Of a stretch of 64,000 bases of DNA, positions 37,101-49,100 are shown piece after piece (the first letter of the stretch is position 1; every line of letters starts with the position of its first letter). The translations under genes and the position numbers were made by a program. Source of the stretch: Apostichopus japonicus (taxonomy: Eukaryota > Echinodermata > Holothuroidea > Aspidochirotida > Stichopodidae). The stretch is from the NCBI RefSeq assembly GCF_037975245.1, contig NC_092561.1, positions 6,828,501-6,892,500 of the forward strand, given 5' to 3'. Under the pieces are notes generated by a model that searched no databases, was not told where the DNA came from, and saw only the letters and a program-made list of their open reading frames with translations.

Positions 37101-40100
37101 CAATAGGTTGACCCCGTGTGACCTTTATGTGCGAAGTTATATGGGGTCAAAGTTTTTCGGTCGGAGTTAGGATGGTTGTACAGACTTTTCGTTTTGTTTT
37201 TTGGAATCAGGAGATTAAACTACATCTGAAACCAAGGTCAAAAGGTCAAAGGTCACATTAGAAAAAATGTGCTTATTTTGGGAGGAAACGAGCAAAAAAG
37301 AAAATGTTTGGTTTTGATGCTAGATTTGGATATCAAAGGTACCTTCCGATCAAAAATGTCAATTGGTTGACACCCGTGTGACCTTCGTGTGCGAAGTTAT
37401 ACGAGGTCAAAGTTAATTTTCAGACATTTAATGCAACAACTCCCAGTTCCAAGGTGTGACATGGTTGATATTTTTGGACAAGTTGCAAATGGTATAGGGG
37501 AATATTTTCAAACTTAGCGGTCATGTGATCCGAGGTCACCAAAGGTCAATTAATGTCAAAAACCTAGTATTTTGGGGGTAGAAAATGGGCAAAGAAAAAA
37601 ATGTTTGAATTTTTATAGTTTGATGCTCTAATTTAGGTCTCATCAATCAAAAATGTCAATAAGTTGACCCAAAGTGACCTTTGTATGTTAAGTTATATGA
37701 GGTCAAAGTTAATTTTCAGACATTTAGTGTAATAACTCCCAGTGCCAAGGTGTTACACAGTTGATATTTTGAGACAAGTTGCAAATGGTATAGAGGAATA
37801 TTTTCAAACTTTTCAAACTGACCTAGTACGTATCAGCAGAGAGAGGCTCTGGATGCAACGCCTTCGTACCATTCAACCTCATGGGCTGAACATTCAGGAA
37901 GGACATGACTAACTTTCCTCTGTTCCCTACTCCTTCTCCCCTTTCTCCCTCCCCCCCCCCTTTCACTCTTCCTCTCACAGCTCTCTTCCCCTCCATTCTT
38001 CTTCACACCTTTCTGTCTTTGTCCCTCTCCAGTTTATTCCTTACCCTGTGCCTTTAATCCTCTCTTTGTCCCTCCACAGTTTATCTCCTTCCTCTCCTCT
38101 TCTCCTGTTGCGTTCTACTTATAATCCCCTTTCATCCATCTCATTGTGTTCACCGTGCTCTTTAACCTGTCTGTATTCTGTGCGTGTTTTTGTCCCCTCT
38201 GTTACTGTAACTTGTCATTTAGCCTCTGAAGAAGATCCTGCTAGGATCGAAACGTCAGGCCAACTTACTTTTACACATTCTATTACACAGGCTCTCTAGT
38301 GGATAAGCAGTTTGCTAACAGTTTTATTTTATTTTCTATTTTCAAACTTAACGGTCATGTGATACAAGGTCACCAAAGGTCAATTAATGATAAAAAGATA
38401 GTATTTTTGCGATAACTTGAGAACAAATTGTCCGTTAGAGTTGGGAGTTGCTTCAATGAAGTCCAATTGTCGACCCGCATCTGGGTGACCCTTGACCTCA
38501 ATTTGACCTCTGGTGACCTTTTCGTGTTTTGTGGATTTTTTACAGTTTCGATGCTATTTTCAGATGTCAAAGGTACCTTCTGATCATAAATGTCAATAGG
38601 TTGACCCCTGTGTGACCTTCGTGTGCGAAGTTATATGAGGTCAAAGTTAATTTTCAGACATTTAATGCAATAACTCCCAGTTCCAAGGTGTGACAAGGTT
38701 GATATTTTTGGAGTAGTTGCAAATGGTATAGGGGAATATTTTCAAACTTAACGGTCATGTGATACAAGGTCACCAAAGGTCAATTAATGATAAAAAACTA
38801 CTATTTTTGCGACAACTTAAGAACAAATTGTCCGTTAGGGTTGGGAGTTGCTCCAATGTAATCCAATTGTCGACCCGCATCTGGGTGACCCTTGACCTCA
38901 ATTTGACCTCTGGTGACCTTTTCGTGTTTTGTGGATTTTTACAGTTTCGATGCTATTTTCAGATGTTAAAGGTACCTTCTGATCATAAATGTTAATGGGT
39001 TGACCCCCATTTGACCTTCGTGTGCGAAGGTATTTGAGGTCAAAGTTAATTTTCAGACATTTAATGCAATAACTCCCAGTGCCAAGGTGTGACAAGGTTG
39101 ATTTTTTTGGACAAGTTGCAAATGGTATAGGGGAATATTTTCAAACTTAACGGTCATGTGATCCAAGGTCACCAAAGGTCAGCTAATGTTAAAAAAGTAG
39201 TATTATGGGGGGAGAAAATGGGCAAAGAAAAAATGTTTGAATTTTTACAGTCATGCTCTATTTAGGTCTCACCGATCAAAAATGTCAATTGGTTGACCTC
39301 CGGGTGACCTTTGCGTGTGAAGTTACATACAAGTTCAAAAGTTAATTTTTTGACATTTAATTGCACAATTAAATCTCAATGCCAAGGTGTGACATGGTTG
39401 ATATTTTGGGACAAGTTGTGAATGGGGTGGTGGAACGTTTTGAAACTTCAAGGTCATGTCATCTGAGGTTACCATTGTTATCATATCTGTTGACACGCTT
39501 GTAGGTCTCTTATATTTCTTACATTTTCGACGCCATATTAGATCTCAATAGTGCCTTTTGATAAAAACTCCGATCACATTTTGTGATCACAAAAGTGTTG
39601 GCTATAGTGTTGGTTACTTTATGGGAACATGTAGGACAATTACTTGGACTATTTCAGTTCAATCTTGCTTGATAATATGATGTGTATTGTCATATACCCC
39701 AAGCAAGGAACCACAGTGCCCTTGGGCTCTTGTTAAAAGTAGGAACAAACTTCGGTTAATTAAAAAAAGATAAAAATTATCCTCTATCAGCGGTTTTTGC
39801 ATTCCTGCAAATTATTATCCAGTAACAAGCAAGCTATGAATACCATTTAACAACTGGTATGTAGGTTGCAGAGCTTGTTGCCGTCCGTCCGTGTACATGC
39901 GTACACAGAGCATGATTACTGTGCACACAACTGGTCCAAGATAAAATAGAAATTTAATAAAGCTGTCATCGTTTCCTTTAGAAAAGCGGTTCATTCCCTT
40001 CTGAGAACCCAGCTCTGATCTCCAAGGTAAACATCAGCCTCACCATGCCTTGATTGAAATCTCACCATCTATGAGTAAGGATTACAGAAGGCCTGTTTAT

Positions 40101-43100
40101 GTAAGACCTCCTAATCTCTCCCTCGTAGCTGTTAGCTACTCGATGATGATCTTATAAAGTTAACAGAATTCAATTACTTTACAAACCGACTAAGGGAGGC
40201 CGCCGAGCGGAAAAGATAACTCCCCCAGCTGCTGCTAGGAGGGAACTTTTGATGGAAACGTGATACCGTGTAATGAAACTTTGATTGTAAAGTCAAACAC
40301 GCTCTCTCTGTGACGACCATGAACGACTTCTGGCGGCGGCCTGTGTTTACCACATCGGTACGATCTTTAAGTTCAAGCTGATGAAAGGTTGCAGCTGAAG
40401 AGTAGCGGTCGTGCGATTCTGCCGAAATTTTGCCACCGTATTTCAGTGACTGCCACTCTGTCATTTCTCATTCAATTTGGCTGAAAGTTCGTCAGTGGTC
40501 TGTGTGAATGTAGTTTTCATACATGCGATCATATTTATAAATTTGAAGGTCATTTGAGGTCACCAGAGGTCATTTTCTGAAAACGTAAAGAATGCTAGTC
40601 CTCCTAGTGTGTTTGTCCAAATCTGCTGTAATTTTGTCGAAGTAGATAATGTTTGAATGCTGGTGAACCAAAAAATATTTTTGTCGTAGTGTAAGGGCCC
40701 AAAACAGAGCCTTCTGTTGAGTTTTCAGTTATGAAGGTATGTAGGCGACAGATAACATTCATGACCAGTGTGAGTTTTGGTGTGAGTAGCAAAATGTCTG
40801 CCATCGTATAAATTTTCCTGTCATTTTGGGAAATGATTCCACCGGTAGGAGACTTGATCAAGTCCAATATTTTACTTGTTATTCTGGCTTCCTATCTAGT
40901 TCGATGTCATTCTCTGTAAATGGCGTTATCTGTAGATATGCTAAAAAGACCTAAAACTGGTCCTGATTATTTCAACTTTTATTTTGTGTTAATTTGATTC
41001 ATTGAGTAAGAATTAAAGAGAAAATAATATACTCCCTTCCCATGAAAGAATTACACAGATATTAAATTCAAAGAGAGAAATTTTTTTTGTACTAAAATTG
41101 CTGATTTACTGCAAAAAGCCTACAGTATGAAATGTTTAAAAGTTATGGTGTGGCCTTACATCTGGATCCCAGTAAATCTGATCAAATCTACCGGAAAGTT
41201 CTCTCATCAGTTGTGAAATCTGTTACATTCAACACTGTGTACAACCCACTTGATCAAGTGTGCTTTCTTGCCCAGGGATGCTCGTGTGAAACTACTGTAG
41301 TCTATCCTTGGATGGTGCAAGTTGCTGGTTTTAGATATTAAAGCAAAGAATACTTTTTTTTCATATTTTCTGTTTTGTTTTGTTTTTTTTCTTCATCTTT
41401 TTTTTCCATATTGTTTGTCATATCACAACTTTATGTCACATCATACAACTACTATTAAACTAGGGTGAAAAAATTCTCTCCGATCAAGTAATCAGACCTT
41501 GTAAGTCGATGAATTGCCGCGGTTGTCTGCAGACTTCAATCTACTGACTGTTGCGGTTTTGATGAGCTCATAACCTTGTAAAAATTGATCTCATTATAAA
41601 TTCATGACATGCAAATGAACCATCGTTTTTACTATAAGCCTACAACAAGATAATGAGGACACAGACCAGCGGGGCTGCATGTAAACAAATATTTACAATT
41701 AAAATCAAGGACTACTTGTCCTGATTCATACTGTACTGTACATGTGATCTAGATTCTTGTACAAGGGCAGAATTTCAAATTGAAATTGATTTAGCTTACT
41801 CTCAATTAATGAGTCTTGAATTTGTTGTAATGCTGTGCGAGTTCCTCGTGACTGATCTATGAAGGCTGTGACATTAAATGCTTGATGAAAAATACCAAAA
41901 GCAGCATCTTAATTTCTCTGTTGATGTTGATGAAAAGTTGTTTGGGTGCTTTGTGATATTTGAACCCTCCCTCGCCCCCCCCCCCCTCTCCAAAAAAAAG
42001 AGAGAAACTCAAATTCTGTGCTTTTACAGAGCAGAGAAGTGTCAATCATGCAACCATGTTCACAGACTGGCCTAGAATTTCAGAATTATTGCATTGATCT
42101 GCTTTAAAAAATCTACTTCATTAAAATTAAGTTTGCACTTAATTTAAACCTATCAGTTTATGTTCTTAATGTCTACAGGCAGAAAATGCAAGTGTCTTCT
42201 TTTTTTGTTACTACTGGCAAGCAAAACCATTCCACTCGAATATATAGCGAGTAAAATAGTTTGAGTTTTGAGGTTTTGTACGAAAAAATGTAACCAAAAT
42301 AACAATTACCAATATGTACATTGTAGGAGAGATGTGTGTAGGTATGTTGTATAGAGCACTACAGTAGCTTCGAGAATGAAATTTATCATGTTTTATTGTT
42401 ATTTTACCAATTTATCTATTTGGAGGTATTATTAAAGTGCTGAAGTTAGATATATAAATAACTAGTTGTTGGTAGGACCACCTCAAAGTTGAGTTTGGTT
42501 GTCCAAACAGAAATTTTGTCGTCTCGGACGACCATTTAAAACTTATCATGGTGATTGTTCCATTTTCAGTAGAGTGAACAGTAGCGGCATCAGCTTAGGC
42601 AATCGGGGGGAGGGGGAGGGCGGGCAAATCATATAACCCTGATATTGGGGAGGGGTTTAAGGGAGGGGATATCCCTCTCCACATTGGAAACTTTTCTACA
42701 AGTAAAATGACTTAGACGCAAAATGGTGCTATCATTTGACAATTTTTCTCATATCTAACCTTCCTAAACTATTGCAAGTCCGTGGCGAGCAAGAACTGTT
42801 TTTGAAGTTTGACAAACTGAGTGCCAGCGGCTTTGAGCCAGTTAAAAAATGTTTTAGCGGTCGACTTTGGTAGGCATTGGAAGCTGTTTCTAATACAAAC
42901 GATTAGCCTAGCGATATATATTTTGGACAAGTACCAGATTTGGTTTAGGGACAACTGGGGAGGGGGACAAGGGAAAAATATAGGATTGGGGGTATAATGC
43001 TAGCTCATGCCCCCACCCCCATAGCATCCCCACTGAGAATGCAATTTACTTTTTACATCGACTTACAATGAACACACTTAGAGACACTGTTGGATAAATT

Positions 43101-46100
43101 CCTGATAATTTATAAATTCCTATCTTTAATGTAACTGTAACTTAATCAAAGGCAAACCAACAGAAATGAAAATTTGAAAGCTTTCATCAGACTTATTTCT
43201 CTGAAGGTCTTACTTAATTATTCTTGTGTGCCTATGCAATTGGACTCTGCCCATAGATTCCATTTTAGATACTTTCGACTTTATGAAATTGCGGTGTGCG
43301 TTTTAATCAAGTTATACCCTGTAGAAATGGAGATATAAATTATAAGCCATTCTTATTTTGCTGAATTGAAGCTCATAAGATAGATGTATCTCTTTCTTGG
43401 AGAGCTTTTACTGTACGTTAATCCGTTTCATGCCACAAGCAATTTTGTTTTCATCTCTTCCCTTCAAGTTTTTTTTTTTTTTTTTTGAAGTACGTTTACC
43501 TAGACTGGAGTGGAAAGCACTTATCCAAAATTCATTTGCATAATTGAGAAAAATTTGGAGTTCACCATTGATCGAGGCAATGTGATTTTGTACTGGGTTA
43601 GGAGAGAGAGAGATTACATTGCTCACTAACATGTTTAGCATTTAGCGAATTATCGTGACATATGTAAAACTTTATTGACTTCAACGTGAATGTAGCGTGC
43701 GAATTGCAAGCGTTAAAAACAAAAGAAAATTGAGGAAAAAAGAGGACTACATTTTGAAAGAAAACCCAAAGGCAAAAGTAGCAGAAGATGATGGGATCAA
43801 TTTTTTCGAGTGTGATGAATGTTAACCAGGAAGCTTGAAGTATTCGCTGTTCTTTATCGTAGAAATGTTCTTTTCTGTTTCTGTTGTGTATAAATGATTG
43901 AAATACTATAAAGAAGGGCTCAAGTGGCCTGAAGACATCATCCATTCGACTGTTGCCAGATGCATAAACAAAATACCACAAAAAAATTAATTAATAAATA
44001 AATAGAATGAATAAATAGAAATAACACAAATCTCACAACACAAATGCTATGAGGATGTGTTCTTTTTTGTAGACTTTACTAACAGATTCCGAAAAATTTC
44101 GGCAATTTTGCTAAAAAGTAATCAACTTTCCGCCTGTGAATCCTTTTTAAGAGACTTTGTGGATTGCCTAGCTTGGTTGCCTTGATAATGTGCCACAATT
44201 AATCAAATAATGTCAGCTTTTATCAATTCCCTTAAGAGAGGGTTATGTACAGTATATATCCCTCTGCTTTGGCATCATAAAAGGTGAAATTGATAGCCTG
44301 TAACGCTCCATAAAATATTGGAATTTCGACCAGAATGCTGATCTGTTTTCAGTAAGTAAATCAAGGCATCAATTTTGACAGATGCCTCAATCGAAAATAT
44401 TACTAGGTGCTGTAAACAATGAGGAAGATGTCCTAGCCTTGGAAGCCGAAAGGGGTACATCGATAGTGAACTGATGTATCCAACAAATAATTGTAAACAA
44501 GAATTGTAAACAAGAATGATTACAGATAGAGAGGAAATGGAAATTAGTCAGGCCGTGTGGGCCGGGATGGGTAAGGAAGGTATTTATGAGATCAAACTCT
44601 GCTGTACATTTTTGTTCTGAAAAGAGTTTGGAGTGACACTTTATGAGTTAGGCCATGTACTCAGAATGAATTGAAACGTGGAAGGGCGTGGGGCGGAGGG
44701 GGGGGATGGAGAATTGGAAGGGGTTGGAAGGGGAACAGTGCTTTTGTAATGTTGCTCATAAGTGTAGAAGAGGTTCATTGATGCAGGAAAAGTGGAAAAG
44801 AAGTGAGATTCGAAGTGAGATTTCAACTGGACTACATTTCAGGAGTACAATCATTTCAAAATTGAAAACTTTCGAAGGTCTATAAAGTGTGGCATATGGA
44901 ACCAATTAATAAACCATGTTTTTCAATGCAGTAAAAATAATCTCAGCATGAGTTTCTCATAAATTAAGGTCTGCTGTGAACATTATAATTGAATCCGTCC
45001 ACAACCATCTATCTAGGTATTCCTCTTTATAAGAGATGTTCATTAAATATTGTTGTTGTTATGGAAGCTAACTACTGTAATGAATTAATATCTGAATGCA
45101 GCAAGCAGTCACCCACATTGTGGTTAGATGTTGTTGTTCGCCTGGAGGTAATTAATCAGGGTCTTAACCTAATTTATGCCTCTTAATTACCAGGAATCCA
45201 TTATGGACTTAACTATTTGGCATCCCATATTGTACATCCTGCTGAGATAATGCAAGAAATGTCGGAGGGGTTTAAAAATGGGAAGCAGATATAATGATTG
45301 ATTTACAGACTCTGTTTATACCTAACGTAGTAGTTGTCGTCACATTAACTGTGCAACCCCCGTATTTCATTAAAAAAATATTGCAAGGTTACCCTCCAGT
45401 GGGAAGGGAGGCATAAAAGGGGAGGGGATGGGGGAGATGGTTGTCCATCGTTATTGCAAATGTTAATAATGAAGATGATTAATGAAGGTAATTCATCTTT
45501 AATTGCTCATAGTATTTCTGTCTCTTCTGTAGAGCTTCAGTAATGCACAGGAAAGTGTGGTTCATGGACGAAGGAAATCTCTCCACTCGTCTCTGTGAAG
45601 GAGGTAAGTGGTAGTTATGGAATGCTCAACTTACTTCCCCATTTTCATCATTACATGTAGTTTAATGTCAAACAAGTAAACCGCATTGTTTTTGGATTTC
45701 AAGTCTCTGTAAAATGTTAAATATTAATCCAAATGTACACGAAAGTGCCACTTTATAGGATTTCATAATAAGTACAATGGCATGAGTATTAGTGAAGAGC
45801 ATGAGTATGAGTACATTAGCATGAGTATGAGTACAACAGCATGAGTACAAGTAAAACAGCATGAATATGAGTACAATGTCATTGGGTATGAGTGCACATC
45901 ATGAGTATGAGTACAGCAGCATGAGTACAACTGCATGAGTATGAGTACAATGGCATGAGTATGAGTAGAACGGCATGAGTATGATTTCACAGTATGAGTA
46001 CAGCAGCTTCAGAACAAGCACAACACCATGAGTACGAGTACATCAGCATAAGCATATAGCGTGAGTACAACAGCAGGAGTATGAGTACAATGTCATTGGG

Positions 46101-49100
46101 TATGAGTGCACATCATGGGTATGCAGCATGAGTATGAGTACAACCACATGAGTATGAGTACAATGACATGTTCATGAGTATGAGTACAATGGCATGAGTA
46201 GGAGTACAGCGGCATGAGTATGATTGCACAGCATGAGTATGAGTACAGCAGCTTCAGAACAAGCACAACAGCATGAGTAGGAGTACAACAGCATGAGTAG
46301 AACAGCATCAGTACAAGTACTATAGCATGAGTGTGAGTACAATCAGTATGAGTACAACAGCATGAGTATGAGTACAACAGCATGAGTACGAGTACACAAA
46401 GAATTCCCACTGGCATAAGTATGAGTACCCTTGCTCTGACTTCTATACTACATTTCCAAAATGTACAAATACGAGTACCATTGTAAATCTGTGAGAGAGA
46501 TTATGAGTACCAGCCAGTATGTACTGGCATATGAGTACATGATGAAGGAGTCCCTTACGACTCTTGCCTTTAGGCATTGAATTCTTTGTGCTTTCTCTGT
46601 AGAACCTGTCACAGAGGAAGAAGTCACGCCTGCATTTGAATGCTGTGCTTGTAGTGTTGCAGAATACGATTTCTCCTTCTATGGACAGTGGACAGTCCAA
46701 ACACATCCCAAGGACTACCCCTCAGGTAAGATTTTAGGCAGAGTTAAATGTGCAAGTACTACTTGTAACTTATCAACAAAAGACTACAAAAATACTTGTA
46801 ACGGAAATTTAAAATTTCTAAGGATATTCTGAAAACACTTTTAAGTGGTGCTGGCCTTTTAAGATCTATGGTTATATGGACTTTCAAGTTTGGTTTTGAT
46901 CTGATTTGACAGTGATGTGGAATTAACACCTTTTAAAGAAAAGGAAATGTGATTCTTCAGTTTATAGAGAGAGATTCCACTTACAGAACACTTTCCCCAG
47001 ACATAAACCTTTATTTCAAAAACAGCTCTTTATTTTTCAAAAATACCCTTTAAAACCTTATTTTTATGTTAAGTTAATAAAAAAAAAATATTTTAAAGAT
47101 TTAGTTTAGGAATAGTAGAAATATTGTATTCAGTCATGCTAACCATTTGCCATTATTAAAGTTTTTGTGGACAGCCAGGCTTGATTCATGCAGTGATACA
47201 AAACACTCACAAATAACAGTTGTAAGTCAGGTATTTTATATAAGGGCCACAGATGATGTAAAAATGGGCAAAGATGGTGAGTATGCTACAAATTAACTTC
47301 ATTTTGGACCTTTAAAATCCTTTATTTTCATGTATGAAGCCTTTTAAAACCTTTATTTCTTCATTTACAACCTTAAAAAACAACCTTTATATTGTTGAAG
47401 AGCCACTGGGAGGTCTGTTCCCACTATTTGCTTACAAGTTGTTGGATGCTTACTAACTTATTAGATTGAACATGTTATTAATTCAGTTCAAGTTTATTTT
47501 CTCACATCTCCTGTACACAGTATAGTCAATTTTTGTGTCTGAAGGTATATACAAAATTAAAATTAATACATATATGATGGACACCGGCAATAAACAATGG
47601 TTGTTTATCAAAGATAGCAACCAAAAGAAAAACACAGGGAGCAACAACAACAACAAAAACAAATAAAAAATGAAAAAAGTTAGACAAACAAAGGAATGTG
47701 AAGACAAAATGAACGAGACGTTATGTCTCTATAACTATATTACAAGATGATAATTCACAATTTTGATATAGGCAGCGCTAAATTTCAAATCATATTCTCT
47801 CGTCCTACCTCTTGACAGGGAGGGGTAATCATTGGTCGGATCTGATAGGTGCCACACACTCATCCGGTTATACCATGTGGGAAGATGGCAGCTATGCCTC
47901 GGATGGCGTCAAACAGCTGGCCCAGTATGGATCGCCCGTGTCCCTCCAGAAGGAAATGAGATTGCAGGTAAAAATGCCCGGATGTAGCGTTGTGGACATA
48001 TGGTGCCCGGCAAAGTTTTGACGTTAAAGGTGTGAAGACCGCGTGCCGCGCTCTGAAAAAGTTAACTTTCCGTTGCTTGCAAATGACGTTTTCTTCTTGT
48101 CGCTACAAAATGCAGACAGTAATGAAACATGATACCTTGTTATCTTTAACTGGACATGAGATGTCCACTCTGCTATGTACATTTTGTTGTGGGTATTGAC
48201 CGTAGCTGTATGTACTGACTGTACACTAGTGTCTAATTACCGATGGTAGCAAGCTTCTGGGATAGATGGTGGTGTCTAACACTTCTGTTACACCTCATTC
48301 GAAACTAGGTCAGATAACCGGCATGAGACGTTTCTTTTTGCGCGAGTCTTCACACCCTTTAATAAAAAAATAATGTGGGAATGATCGATATCACGGTGTC
48401 GTAAACCCACGGCTTGTAAAAGCAATGTTCAGGCAGCGATGGAGTGTTATGTCAGTGCAGTAGATACAGCCTCTAATACCAAGGCTGTATATGCAGTAAT
48501 GGTCTGTGGGGGTAGGTGAGGGAGGGGAAGAAAACTGAGGACCAGTTCAAATATACATTTATTTTTATTCCCAGGCTGTTGTTCATTTCCAGTTATGCGA
48601 TTTTTCTCGATTGGAGTACTCTGTAGACACAGTGGAAATGGTTACAGCATCTAATGCTTTACCTAGAATGATTGCATGCTAAACTGGGAGTGGTACATGG
48701 TTAGTGGGGATGGACAAGGGCCAATTCAAATAAATCTTAAGATGTTTACCCTAGTCTGTTATTTAACCCAGTCAGTCCAGTTAAGACATCTCCAAGATGA
48801 ATGATTTAATCTGTTCGTCAAATTTGCATCTGCATGATTTGAATTTCTGTCTGACTGTCTGCGTAATTTGTCATCGACCGATCACCACCTACGGTATGTG
48901 GTTCGTATTCTAGCTTTTTGTCCGTATTCCGTTGCAAACCAACCTCAGCAAGTGATGACAATAAAAAATGTACGAAGATGAATGTGGACCCATGAGTTTT
49001 TCTGATTTACTTCACACCTCTCTTACCTGTCTCCCACTCCACAATTGCACTATCCTATCTACCTGACTACACATTTGGAAAACATTTTAGCACTGCGCCC

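Larger units (their letters stand above)
36533..39713. mobile_element. ~3.2-kb AGGTCA-rich element with ~400-bp internal tandem units
   Basis: Bounded by TGGTTCCTTGCTT (36533-36545) and its exact reverse complement (39701-39713). Inside, the landmark GGTCATGTGATCCGAGGTCA...AAAGGTCAATTAATG recurs at about 36860, 37517, 38351, 38751 and 39151; the last three are 400 bp apart. AGGTCA/TGACCT hexamers are dense, including AGGTCA at 37235, 37243 and 37250. No protein is encoded by the repeat itself. Confidence 0.7.
34838..45532 (+). other. Spondin intron 3 (10.7 kb)
   Basis: Contains the hAT MITE, SINE tail and AGGTCA element listed separately. From about 40.5 to 45.5 kb I see only AT-rich sequence, a T run (43470-43489) and G-rich tracts; no exon. 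Confidence 0.6.

Noticed and set aside
43598-43981. 127-codon antisense frame in spondin intron 3
   Set aside because: Ordinary AT-rich composition, no motif and no splice partner.
45668-46416. Antisense open frames rich in HTHA and YSYSCC
   Set aside because: By-products of the CATGAGTATGAGTACAACAG minisatellite inside a spondin intron.
46443-46706. Antisense frame over spondin exon 5
   Set aside because: Lies across a well-supported exon and its acceptor; no homology.
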